A stretch of DNA of 64,000 bases from Planctomycetaceae bacterium. Lineage in GTDB: Bacteria; Planctomycetota; Planctomycetia; Planctomycetales; Planctomycetaceae. The stretch lies in the NCBI GenBank assembly GCA_041398825.1, contig JAWKTX010000003.1:186001-250000 (forward strand). The letters run 5' to 3'. The position numbers and the translations under genes are program-made. Position 1 is the stretch's first letter. Each line of letters starts with the position of its first letter. Below the pieces are notes generated by a model, which was given only the letters and a program-made list of their open reading frames with translations, did no database searches and was not told where the DNA came from. Shown in pieces: positions 45,541 to 54,374 of this stretch.

Positions 45541-48429
45541 CTACTTCAATTCGATCTCGTCTGCTTGTTTTGGTTGAGATTCCGAAGGACGAACATCACG
45601 CTGCAGATCGTAGATCACCACGGGTTCTGCTTTGAAGTTCGCTGCGGGGTATTTTTCCCTGGCCTTTTGTAGTGCTTTTCCCCGAGCGGTGTCATCGACT
45701 TTGTATCGCGAATGCAGATCCTTGTGTTTCTGAGCGAGCTCGATTTCGCCGATCTCGCGATAAAGGCTGGCGAGATTGTAATGAGCGTCAACGTTTTCAG
45801 AATCTATGGAAAGCGTCCGATGAAAGATCTGAATGGCCTCTCTCATCCTTTCGGCACGCTCTTCTTTGCGAGCATCACCTCGAATCTGCAGCGCGCGATC
45901 GAAGATTGTCTGGCCTAAGAGATTGTTAACAACGTAGTCGCGGCTGAAGTCAAATTTTCGTCGGACTGTCTCCTCGGTTTTGTATTCCAGCACCTGTCGG
46001 AAATTGTCTTCAGCCTCCTTCAGGTAACCCTGTTGTCGATTCACGACTCCGCTGAGCCAGGCAAGGGTCCACGGTGGAGCTGGTGGATCGGTGTAAGTTG
46101 CGGCTCGCTTCACAGCTTCAACAGCTTCATCCAGTTGTCCGTGTCCGGCTTCTTCGAACAACACACGGGCCAGATTTAAAGGTCCGTCGTAGCGTCCCAG
46201 CTGCTCAACATGCCGAAACGCATCGGCCGCCTGTTTGAGTTCCGCTTTCCCCTTCAATAGCAGGCCGATGCCGTAGTCGTTCCATCGCTGCCATTCGGGA
46301 ATCGTGGAGGGAGCATTCTCGACGTCAATGCCACTTCCGTGTACAGGAAATGTCATCTCGTCTTCGGCCAGCAATGTAATAGGAAGTTCATTTCGATACG
46401 CCTGCCCGGCTTGATGCCCTCGAATTGGACTTCCCATCTCCGCCAGTTTCCTGTCAACGTATTCCATGTAGATCGAGTCGAACTTCCGATACAGAAGCCG
46501 CGCCTTGACCGTGACGGGATGCGCTACGTCGTGCGGGACGGTAAATCGATAGTGAGCGGTCTGCCCTGCACCAGGAGGAATCTGGTTGGTGTAGAGTGGG
46601 ATAAAGATATCCTGAGCATTTCTCCGGTCGATGCGATTACCATCTTTATCCAGCATGAAATTGTTGACGAAATGTGCGTACGGATCGACGCTGTTGTCTT
46701 CCAGCAGTTTTCCACTTTCTCCCAATGTTTGGCCGTCACTGGTCATGGTCAGATGCAGCCAGATCTCGTTGGAGTCCGTCGTCCCCTGCGTAAAATGGTG
46801 CCCCATTTTCAATGTTCTGATCACTGCCTCCAGCAGGTAGGTCTGGCCGGGTTTCAATGGCGGGACTTGTGGCCGCAATGGAGCTGTCAGCGGTGCTTCG
46901 ACCGAAGGACCTTCCCGCAAGCCAAACAGATCGACCCGCATGACGCCCTGAAGATAGTCCTGATGAGCCTTGATAACCTCCGGCTGGTCTCTGAGCCAGG
47001 CAACAGCAGTGTTCGCGGACGGAAACAAATGGTTGTGGACCTTGAGCTGCCCGGATTCATCCACGACCTTCGCACCAAAGTCACTGGATTCGCCGACGGG
47101 CATGTGACATTCGTTGCAATTGTTCTGTGCAGTCGGCGGGTAGTAGAAGCTCCTTGAACCATGTCCGGATACTCCGCTCAATAGCCATGAGTCATAATGA
47201 TTCTGTCCGCGCAGAAAGTCACGATAGTGGTTCAGTGCAAATGGCAAATGCACTTTGTGACAGGCGCCGCAGTATTCGGATGTCTTGTGAAGCGGCTTCA
47301 GGAATGTCTTCTTATGGAATGACGGTTTTGCTTTGACAAGCTGATTGTTCACCCATTGAAGTACCGGGTTCTCGCTGAATGCGAATGGGTAATGTTGAGG
47401 CTCTTCAATCGTGAAGTCAGCGTTACCAACATTGCTGTTGACATGAGTAATTGCGTGGCAAACGGTGCAGGTGATGCCGGACTTCGCCGTTTCGTGGTTC
47501 AGCATATCGAAGTTGGGATCGTCGAATGCTCCGCTGAAGAATGGCACAGGATCATGACATCCGGCGCAAAATCGTGATCCCTGAACATTTCCATCTCGCT
47601 GCATCCCGACTTCACGAGTTTCAGCAACCGATGCGAGATAAGCCGGGTTGTTGAAAGAACTGAACTTGTGAACGCTGTTCGCCCACTGGTCATGAGCGTC
47701 CTGATGGCACTTCATGCAGTAGTCATTCATATCCAGCGTCTTTGCCGGAATGAATTTGCCGGTCGCGGTCCGTGCGAGTGACGGTTCAAAGTACCTGGTA
47801 CCTGTCTCTGGTCCGACAACATTCCAGTCGCGAGGATCCTGCGACTGCAGAATCACCATCCCTATGGCCGCGGCCCCGGCCAGACTGGCGAGCGCCAGTC
47901 CCGACTTCCATCGCATTCGCGGGCCGACAAGGCGATGCAGCCAGTAAAGCCATCCTGCCAGAACCGGACACGCCACATGCATCCAGTACACAGCATTTCG
48001 AGCTGTTGGATGTTTCAGGTCAAATACTCCGTCGATACGAAGGAGCAGAAATCCGGAAAGGAGCACGAGAAGACAAACGGCGAACAAGGCATACCCAATG
48101 CGAACCGTCCGACGAATCTTCCGATCCTTCGTATTCTGCATGTGGATGATGCCGAAGACCAGAAATGGTCCGACGATGCATAGACCGAGGACAATATGAA
48201 CCAACAACATCAAAACGTAAAAGTAGTCCTGATATGTTTGACTGGTCCACCACTCCAGACAGGTCACCCCCGCAAGGTACGTGCTGTTTGCGCCGATCAA
48301 CGCCAGCAGAGCCATCATCACGTAGAACAGAACTCGCAACCGAGGCCCGATTGCCGTTTTGACAACTCGCCTGGGAATGACCGCGCTGGACGCAGTGCCC
48401 TCTTCAGAGTCTGATGGAATGACAGCCAT
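45541..48429 (-). CDS. Pentaheme membrane cytochrome with TPR C-terminus
   Basis: 962 residues. Five hydrophobic segments (about 31-56, 70-96, 110-130, 145-165, 176-195) contain histidines H78, H151 and H165, as in b-type cytochrome helices. The large extracytoplasmic part has five CxxCH sites at 238-242 (CMKCH), 288-292 (CAGCH), 321-325 (CTVCH), 387-391 (CGACH) and 438-442 (CNECH), spaced as in cytochrome c554/NrfA-type multiheme proteins, with many extra His as possible axial ligands. A beta-rich segment (about 480-680) follows, then TPR-like helices (about 710-930, e.g. ALQIRGDARKEERAERM, DAHYNLASLYREIGEIE). It probably moves electrons between the quinone pool and periplasmic partners; partner and direction are unknown. 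Confidence 0.88.
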   Translation of the reverse strand: MAVIPSDSEEGTASSAVIPRRVVKTAIGPRLRVLFYVMMALLALIGANSTYLAGVTCLEWWTSQTYQDYFYVLMLLVHIVLGLCIVGPFLVFGIIHMQNTKDRKIRRTVRIGYALFAVCLLVLLSGFLLLRIDGVFDLKHPTARNAVYWMHVACPVLAGWLYWLHRLVGPRMRWKSGLALASLAGAAAIGMVILQSQDPRDWNVVGPETGTRYFEPSLARTATGKFIPAKTLDMNDYCMKCHQDAHDQWANSVHKFSSFNNPAYLASVAETREVGMQRDGNVQGSRFCAGCHDPVPFFSGAFDDPNFDMLNHETAKSGITCTVCHAITHVNSNVGNADFTIEEPQHYPFAFSENPVLQWVNNQLVKAKPSFHKKTFLKPLHKTSEYCGACHKVHLPFALNHYRDFLRGQNHYDSWLLSGVSGHGSRSFYYPPTAQNNCNECHMPVGESSDFGAKVVDESGQLKVHNHLFPSANTAVAWLRDQPEVIKAHQDYLQGVMRVDLFGLREGPSVEAPLTAPLRPQVPPLKPGQTYLLEAVIRTLKMGHHFTQGTTDSNEIWLHLTMTSDGQTLGESGKLLEDNSVDPYAHFVNNFMLDKDGNRIDRRNAQDIFIPLYTNQIPPGAGQTAHYRFTVPHDVAHPVTVKARLLYRKFDSIYMEYVDRKLAEMGSPIRGHQAGQAYRNELPITLLAEDEMTFPVHGSGIDVENAPSTIPEWQRWNDYGIGLLLKGKAELKQAADAFRHVEQLGRYDGPLNLARVLFEEAGHGQLDEAVEAVKRAATYTDPPAPPWTLAWLSGVVNRQQGYLKEAEDNFRQVLEYKTEETVRRKFDFSRDYVVNNLLGQTIFDRALQIRGDARKEERAERMREAIQIFHRTLSIDSENVDAHYNLASLYREIGEIELAQKHKDLHSRYKVDDTARGKALQKAREKYPAANFKAEPVVIYDLQRDVRPSESQPKQADEIELK

Positions 48430-48554
48430 GGTTGTCTCAGTTTATCTGCGTCATGGATTGGTAATACAAGTATGAAGAATCATCACTTCTCGGCCCCCCG
48501 CTGGGCGACCGTCTGCCGCCTCACTCGGAATCATCTGCAACCGGCGCAAAAGTC

Positions 48555-48600
48555 GGGGCAACTGCCTGCGGTACATCACTGTACGTTCGAAAGTTGCCCC
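48555..48600 (-). terminator. Hairpin downstream of dapL
   Basis: GGGGCAACT (48555-48563) and AGTTGCCCC (48592-48600) are exact reverse complements with a 28-base loop that itself contains GTAC/GTAC. Read on the minus strand it lies 39 bp past the dapL stop and is followed by GACTTTTGC. A terminator for dapL is likely. Confidence 0.6.
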
Positions 48601-48638
48601 TTGTTTGCTGATTCACTCGCGGAACGGGTCATCAGACT

Positions 48639-49871
48639 TCAGGATATAACGGTAGTGAAACGCCGAAGAGCCTCTTCTACGTTAGCTCGGCTATTGAACG
48701 CGCTCAGGCGAAAATAGCCCTCTCCTGCAGCCCCGAATCCGCTTCCCGGCGTTCCTACCAGATGTCCCTTCTGCAACAACTTGTCAAAGAAGTCCCAGCT
48801 TGACAATCCGTCGGGAGTCTTGAGCCAGACGTAAGGGGCGTTAACTCCACCAAAAACGCGAATTCCCAGCGACTCAAGTCCATCGCGAAGCAACCTGGCA
48901 TTGGTCATATAGAAATCAATCAGACCCTTCATCTGTTGACGGCCTTCATCGGAATAAGCCGCTGCCGCCCCTTTTTGAACAATGTAGCTCGCACCGTTGA
49001 ATTTGGTCGAATGCCGTCGACTCCAGAGTTGATGGAGTGAAACTTCTGTACCGTCTGATGTTGTGGCAGTCAGTTGCTTCGGGATCACGGTCATGGCACA
49101 TCGAACACCCGTGAAACCAATGTTCTTGCTGAAGCTGCGAAATTCAATCGCGCAATCCTTCGCACCTTCGATTTCAAAAATGCTGTGGGGAATCTCCGGG
49201 TCGGAGATGAAAGCTTCGTAGGCTGCGTCGAAGAGAATCAGAGATTTGTTCTCTCGCGCATAATCCACCCACCGCTGGAGCGATTCCTTGGTCGCCACCG
49301 TTCCTGTTGGATTATTCGGATAACACAGGTAGATGATGTCAACCTTTTCCGACGGCAGATCCGGGACGAAGTTGTTGTCTTCTGTCCCCGGCAGGTAAAC
49401 GAGTCCCTCGTACCGACCGCTGGCGTCTGCATCACCCGTATGCCCTGCCATGACGTTGGTGTCGACGTAAACCGGATAGACCGGGTCTGCGACGGCAATT
49501 CGGTTATCCGGGCCGAGGATGTCCAGAACGTTGCCGGTATCACACTTCGAGCCGTCGGAGATAAAGATTTCCTCCGGCGTGATATCCACACCGCGAGCCT
49601 GAAAGTCGGATGCAGCGATTGGTTCACGGAGAAATGAATAGCCCTGTTCCGGACCGTAACCATGGAACGTGTCGCGGTTGGCCATTTCGTCCACGGCGTC
49701 GTGCATGGCTTGCACGATCGCTTGTGGCAGGGGCTCTGTAACGTCTCCAATACCGAGCCGAATGACCCTGGCGTCGGGGTTGCTTTTGGTGAACGCCGTG
49801 ACACGCCGACCAATCTCAGGAAACAGGTAACCAGCCTTCAGCTTCAGGTAGTTCTCGTTAATTTGAAACAT
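48639..49871 (-). CDS. dapL: LL-diaminopimelate aminotransferase
   Basis: 410 residues, normal for the family. It starts FQINENYLKLKAGYLFPEI, the characteristic DapL N-terminus. PLP-fold signatures include LGIGDVTEPLP, CYPNNPTGTVAT, the Asp/Tyr pair in LFDAAYEAF, and the Schiff-base lysine K249 in SFSKNIGFTGVRC. The enzyme converts tetrahydrodipicolinate directly to LL-diaminopimelate with glutamate as amino donor, bypassing the DapC/D/E steps, for lysine and peptidoglycan. It stands alone, with a hairpin after the stop. The pathway variant is known from chlamydiae, plants and planctomycetes, which agrees with the inferred host. Confidence 0.96.
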   Translation of the reverse strand: MFQINENYLKLKAGYLFPEIGRRVTAFTKSNPDARVIRLGIGDVTEPLPQAIVQAMHDAVDEMANRDTFHGYGPEQGYSFLREPIAASDFQARGVDITPEEIFISDGSKCDTGNVLDILGPDNRIAVADPVYPVYVDTNVMAGHTGDADASGRYEGLVYLPGTEDNNFVPDLPSEKVDIIYLCYPNNPTGTVATKESLQRWVDYARENKSLILFDAAYEAFISDPEIPHSIFEIEGAKDCAIEFRSFSKNIGFTGVRCAMTVIPKQLTATTSDGTEVSLHQLWSRRHSTKFNGASYIVQKGAAAAYSDEGRQQMKGLIDFYMTNARLLRDGLESLGIRVFGGVNAPYVWLKTPDGLSSWDFFDKLLQKGHLVGTPGSGFGAAGEGYFRLSAFNSRANVEEALRRFTTVIS

Positions 49872-50052
49872 GAACCGTCGTTCTCACGTTTGTCGCCAAT
49901 GAAACAATGCGCTGCTGCGCTTAATGCAATACGGGGTCGCATTGCCAGTCAGCGGCAAATCTTGTGGAGATCCGAAGCAGATTTCCACCCGAGTACGCAA
50001 GATTGGTGCAATTCCATCAACAAGGAATCACACGAGTGCGATTCGCTGGTTT

Positions 50053-50904
50053 CTAGCGGCCGACCAGCATTCCGAGGTATTCCTTGCCCATGGCGGTGTT
50101 GGCCGCCAGTGCATCCGCGGACGGAATCAGCATCAGGAGAACTTCTCCTGTTGTTGGAGGGTTGATGTCGGGAGACTTTCGGAAATCTGCCGGTAATGGC
50201 TGCGGATTGAAGTTGTTCCGGCGGGCCAGCCTGAGTGCGCGAGGCAGGTGCCATGCGGACGTCAGGATCCCGATTCTCTTGTCCGACGTACCAAACCGTT
50301 CCCCAAGTGTCTTCATTTCTTCCGATGTATTCCGACCACCAAGCTTTTCGATCGCAGATTCAGGGACTCCAAGTTTCTGAAGCACTTCTGCTGAAACATC
50401 GGATGGATCGACCCCTGAGGAATTCATGGATTCGATTCGCTTACCCGTGCAGATGAAGTTCTCTGTAATTCCCTGATGAAACAGCTGCGCTGCGAGAATC
50501 AATCGGTCACCTGAAGAGTTGCCCTGCATCCGGTTGTTACCGCCGATGGAACCTCCGCCCCCCAGCACGACGACAACGTGGAAAGGCTCTTCTTCCAGCG
50601 GGCTGATCGCAAGGAATGGCGATTCCAGAGAGTCGGCCACCCAGCCGGCGACAAATCCGCTTCCCGCGAATGTGACTGCCAGCCAGATCATAAAAATAAA
50701 CATTGCTGATGCTTTTTCCCGGCGGGCGATTGCCACCGCACAGGCGAACAACAGGAGCATCCAGATGATCCCAACCGGCATTGCAATTGCCGTCGCAACT
50801 TTCTCGGCCGCCATTCGGCCTAGACTAATCCAGATGGTTGCCAGACTGACGCTCGTGATCACCACAAATCGGATTGCAATTGCATGAAGAGAAACGGAGT
50901 GCAT
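50053..50904 (-). CDS. YdcF/DUF218-type membrane protein
   Basis: 283 residues from the ATG at 50904; the frame is open to 51066 but the upstream part is not family-like. Three or four N-terminal hydrophobic segments (about 8-115) precede a DUF218 (YdcF/SanA-like) domain: VVVVLGGGG, SSGDRLILAAQLFHQG, GGRNTSEEMKTLGERF and GILTSAWHLPRALRLARR. E. coli members ElyC and SanA affect envelope and peptidoglycan precursor metabolism. It is 59 bp downstream of the TPR-CRTAC1 gene on the same strand and probably belongs to its transcript. Confidence 0.85.
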   Translation of the reverse strand: MHSVSLHAIAIRFVVITSVSLATIWISLGRMAAEKVATAIAMPVGIIWMLLLFACAVAIARREKASAMFIFMIWLAVTFAGSGFVAGWVADSLESPFLAISPLEEEPFHVVVVLGGGGSIGGNNRMQGNSSGDRLILAAQLFHQGITENFICTGKRIESMNSSGVDPSDVSAEVLQKLGVPESAIEKLGGRNTSEEMKTLGERFGTSDKRIGILTSAWHLPRALRLARRNNFNPQPLPADFRKSPDINPPTTGEVLLMLIPSADALAANTAMGKEYLGMLVGR

Positions 50905-50963
50905 AGTTTGCAACTTTGCTGCAGTGATCAACGCATGGCATGCGCTACTGCAATGGGAAAGCT

Positions 50964-53900
50964 TCAGCGAGGGATGGTGTAGGCGGTATTCCGCTTTTCG
51001 ATGAGAACAAGGGTCGTGCACCGTTCGTTGACGGAATGTTGGACCGTATTCTCCTGTTGTCCCCATCGCACTTCAATGCCGACCACCTCATTTTCCGGTT
51101 TCCCGCTTTCGCTCCGAAACACAAACACAGACTGAAATTCGTTGCTTGCCTGATACCCCGAACCTGCCTGGACCTGACGGAATTCAGATTCATCGGAATG
51201 CGTACCAGACAACGAAATCAATGTGCCGACGGCATCCCTGGAGACTGAGGTGCCAACCACCTTTACCGCAACGCTGTTGACACGATCCTTGATTTGCAGC
51301 CCCGAGATGTTCTCCAGCAGTGCGTATCCTGAGTTCAGGTGAGAAACTGCCAGGTCCTCTGCACCATCACGATTCCAGTCCAGCCGAGCCACAGCCCGGC
51401 CAAGCCATTCCTGCTGGAAGTAGTCAGAGTCTGCGTTTTCTGCACGTACTTCAGAAAAACGCCGGGAGCCTTCGTTCAGAAAGAGCTGCGGACGCATCGC
51501 CCACGGTATCCCGCGATCCCTGAAATCGTCCACATGACCATTGGCCACAAACAAATCCAGCCGACCATCCAGGTTAGCATCGATGGCCTGAGTTCCAAAC
51601 CCAAGCGACTGAATACTCGCCGGACCAAGGTTGGAATGGACGGAATGGTCAAGGAAAACGGACGTCCTGCCAGTCGGTTGATAGAACGTGTTTGATTCCT
51701 CGTAAAAGTTGGTCACGAAGATCTCAAAGAATGTATCCCTGTCAAAATCCGCAACGGCCACTCCCATACACGCTTCGGTTCTGCCGGTCTTATCAAGAGC
51801 AACTCCGAGCGGAAGCGCAGCCTCACGAAATTGAGGGCCGGTGTCTCCTTCAGAAACGCCGGCGGGCTTCTCCACTTCATTGAGAAACAGAAAATTGGGC
51901 GTACCATCGTTCGCAATGAAGAGGTCTGCGTGTAAGTCGTTGTTGAGATCACCAACGATCAGACCAAGTCCCTTTCCTTCATAGCCGGCAAAGCCCATGG
52001 CAGCTGTTCCATCAACGAATGAACCGTCGCCCTGATTCACGAAGATTTGATTCTGGCTGCCCGGAAATGCCTGCGGTGCGCAGGAGTCACGTGGTCCGGA
52101 TTCATCCCTGCAAATCCGTGTCAGATAGTCGCCCTCGACGTAGCTGATTGCGATCAGGTCCGGCAGACCATCTTCGGTGATATCGGCGATGCCGCAGGAG
52201 GTTGACCAGCGTTCTGCATCGCCATTGACCTGTTCGGAGACGTTCGTGAATGTGCCATCACCGTTGTTAAGCATGAGTCGGTTGCGACCAATATTTCCGA
52301 TGAACAGATCAGGGAATCCGTCGTTGTTCCAGTCACCAGCCGCAACACCCTGACTATAGTCCGCCAGCACATGATTCAGCGCGACGTCCGACACATCAAG
52401 GAATTGGTGGCCTCTCACGTTGCGGAATACCCCCTCGTTTGGCACGATCTCCCGACGATGTTCGCTGTCAACTGAATTCAGATAAGTCCCCTGCGCACAG
52501 AATATGTCCGGCCACGAATCACCATCCAGATCGATGACACCTACGCCACCGCCAGTGAAGTCATATGCCCATTGTTGCCCCGTAATTCCGGTTGAAGTAC
52601 CGTTATTGAATTCGAACTCGAAACCTGATGCCTCGGCAATATTCCGGAACATCCTGTTCGTTGTCCAGGCAGGTGATTCATCCGAAGCCACATCGACGTG
52701 CGATTGACTGTTGGTTTTGCGGAAGAGATCTGCCACGACATGGCTCAGGTCTTTCGTAACGATTGCCCGTTGTGCCGTTTCACTCAGTTTTGGCAGTTCA
52801 CACCGCTTCTCTGTCGGCGGTAGACGCGTTCTGCGTTCCTCTGCTCTGCTATCAGGTTGAGACTCGGTAATTCCACGTGTCTGCTGACGATTGGCAATGA
52901 GAGTTTGCCATGCTTCTGCTTCAATGGCTAATCCCAGCGAGGTCGCAAGGTCCTGCCCCTCGCGCAATGTATCGATCGTAACGACAGACTCATCCCCTGC
53001 AGTGGCCGCATGGTCCAGCAGTTTTTGGTAACGCTGCAATTGCTGAGCTCGCAACAGGAAAAGCTCCGCGTCTGTTCCCAGTTGCATCAGCTGGAGACAA
53101 ATCCCAAATCCATAGTTCGCCTGAATAGAAGCCGGAGTCAATTCCAGCGCAGAGAAAAAACAGGATGCCGCGAGCCGGGGCTCATTCTGCTGCCGAGCGT
53201 ACTCGCCCGCGACCAACCAGAACCCTGGGTGAGCTTCAGCCCCGCCGGGCTTGATGTCAAACCAGGTCCTAAGTTCTCCGGACGAGTCTTCCAGAAGAAG
53301 CAGGTTGCCGAGTTGTACCCACGCATCGACGGATTCGGGATCCTTTTGACATGCCGTTCTTAAAAGAGCCTCCGCGTTCCGGAAATCCTTTCGGAGCAGG
53401 AGTGGCTTTGCTTCAGCCAGCCATAGTCCGCCGCATGTCGGGTCGGATTTCTGCAATATCTGAATCAACGCAGTTGCCGGAAAGGCGAGATCACCCTGAA
53501 TGACGGCGATCAGCCGACTCAAATCCCCAGGAGCCTCATGAAGCGCGGAAATCTGCAGGACAGCTGATTCGTGATCGCGTCCCTGCAACTGTAGCGTGAA
53601 CAGCAATCGATCCCTGGCAAAGGTACTGGAATCATCAGACTCAAAAGCCGACCGGAAGCACTGTTCAGAGCGTTTGACCTCGCCCTTCCAGTCGAGCAGC
53701 AGATTTCCTGCCATCATCATCGCGTTGGAGTATTGTGGGGATCCGGGAGCGACGCGAAGACAGTAGTCCACTGCGGTCTGGTAGTTCCCCAACTCCGCAC
53801 TGGCAACAGCAGCGTGAAAAAGAGTCTCGGAGTGATCGGGATGTAAGGCAAGGATGGCGGAGGCCAACGCGTCCGCATCACGGAATCGCCCGTCGGACAT

Positions 53901-54053
53901 TGCGATCCGGAGGTCCGGCAAGGCGTTGCCGATAGTGGCAGCCGCAGAAGCATTGTTCGCGCGAGGCTCTTGATCGTTCCCGGTATTACAACCCGGAACA
54001 CAAGCAAGCAGCAGACTGAAAAGCAAAGTGAAATTCAGCAGGCGAGAGAGCAT
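50964..54053 (-). CDS. TPR-CRTAC1 lipoprotein (TPR, FG-GAP/VCBS propeller, ASPIC/UnbV)
   Basis: 1029 residues from the ATG at 54053. A lipoprotein signal (SLLLACVPGC, lipid-anchor Cys at 18 or 22) fixes this start; the open frame to 54368 would run through a terminator and a small lipoprotein gene. TPR-like helices span about 50-470 (ILALHPDHSETLFHAAVASA, CQKDPESVDAWVQLGNLL). A seven-bladed FG-GAP/VCBS propeller follows (about 500-900) with calcium-type loops such as IDLDGDSWPDIFCAQG, DWNNDGFPDLF and DFDRDTFFEIF. The C-terminus is an ASPIC/UnbV domain. CRTAC1-type proteins are extracytoplasmic and of unknown biochemical role. It lies just after a hairpin terminator and a small lipoprotein gene. 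Confidence 0.88.
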   Translation of the reverse strand: MLSRLLNFTLLFSLLLACVPGCNTGNDQEPRANNASAAATIGNALPDLRIAMSDGRFRDADALASAILALHPDHSETLFHAAVASAELGNYQTAVDYCLRVAPGSPQYSNAMMMAGNLLLDWKGEVKRSEQCFRSAFESDDSSTFARDRLLFTLQLQGRDHESAVLQISALHEAPGDLSRLIAVIQGDLAFPATALIQILQKSDPTCGGLWLAEAKPLLLRKDFRNAEALLRTACQKDPESVDAWVQLGNLLLLEDSSGELRTWFDIKPGGAEAHPGFWLVAGEYARQQNEPRLAASCFFSALELTPASIQANYGFGICLQLMQLGTDAELFLLRAQQLQRYQKLLDHAATAGDESVVTIDTLREGQDLATSLGLAIEAEAWQTLIANRQQTRGITESQPDSRAEERRTRLPPTEKRCELPKLSETAQRAIVTKDLSHVVADLFRKTNSQSHVDVASDESPAWTTNRMFRNIAEASGFEFEFNNGTSTGITGQQWAYDFTGGGVGVIDLDGDSWPDIFCAQGTYLNSVDSEHRREIVPNEGVFRNVRGHQFLDVSDVALNHVLADYSQGVAAGDWNNDGFPDLFIGNIGRNRLMLNNGDGTFTNVSEQVNGDAERWSTSCGIADITEDGLPDLIAISYVEGDYLTRICRDESGPRDSCAPQAFPGSQNQIFVNQGDGSFVDGTAAMGFAGYEGKGLGLIVGDLNNDLHADLFIANDGTPNFLFLNEVEKPAGVSEGDTGPQFREAALPLGVALDKTGRTEACMGVAVADFDRDTFFEIFVTNFYEESNTFYQPTGRTSVFLDHSVHSNLGPASIQSLGFGTQAIDANLDGRLDLFVANGHVDDFRDRGIPWAMRPQLFLNEGSRRFSEVRAENADSDYFQQEWLGRAVARLDWNRDGAEDLAVSHLNSGYALLENISGLQIKDRVNSVAVKVVGTSVSRDAVGTLISLSGTHSDESEFRQVQAGSGYQASNEFQSVFVFRSESGKPENEVVGIEVRWGQQENTVQHSVNERCTTLVLIEKRNTAYTIPR

Positions 54054-54076
54054 CAGTGCGTTAATGATCGCGAAAG

Positions 54077-54110
54077 TAAAACGCCCTCTGGCGAAAGCGT
54101 CAGAGGGCGT
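54077..54110 (-). terminator. Textbook rho-independent terminator after the small lipoprotein gene
   Basis: On the minus strand CGCCCTCTG and CAGAGGGCG (54101-54109 and 54082-54090) pair perfectly; the plus strand shows a GCGAAAGC tetraloop-like tip, and the minus strand continues TTTTACTTT. It lies 10 bp after the 60-residue lipoprotein stop and 28 bp before the CRTAC1 start. Confidence 0.88.
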
Positions 54111-54118
54111 GATGTTAA

Positions 54119-54301
54119 CTAAGCACCATCTTTTCCCATGCTTGGATCGTCGAAGCCAACCCCGCCATTGGGGTCGTCGTCTCCGCCGGGTGCACCCGGT
54201 GGCGGAGGTGGTGGTGGTGCACCATTCGGGACTGCACTTCCTCCACAGCCAACAATATTGGCCGTGATCATCAGCAACATTGCGAAAACCACAATTCTCA
54301 T
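54119..54301 (-). CDS. Small Gly/Pro-rich lipoprotein
   Basis: 60 residues from the ATG at 54301, with AAGGAAGG ending five bases upstream. The N-terminus is a lipoprotein signal MRIVVFAMLLMITANIVGC with a good lipobox (IVGC, C19). The mature part is low complexity: GGSAVPNGAPPPPPPPGAP, then DDDPNGGVGFDDPSMGKDG. A frame open to 54355 has no such site. It is followed by a strong terminator, so it is expressed as the end of a transcript or alone. No homologue was recognised; a surface or spacer role is a guess. The clear site, signal and terminator support a real gene. Confidence 0.75.
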   Translation of the reverse strand: MRIVVFAMLLMITANIVGCGGSAVPNGAPPPPPPPGAPGGDDDPNGGVGFDDPSMGKDGA

Positions 54302-54374
54302 TGGACCTTCCTTCGCGAACAAAAAATCGACCGTTTTGGCACCGGACTGAACCAACCGCTGATATCACGATGAA

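Noticed and set aside
54054..54368. N-terminal extension of the CRTAC1 lipoprotein
   Set aside because: It runs through a strong terminator and the small lipoprotein gene; the lipobox at the 54053 start is decisive.
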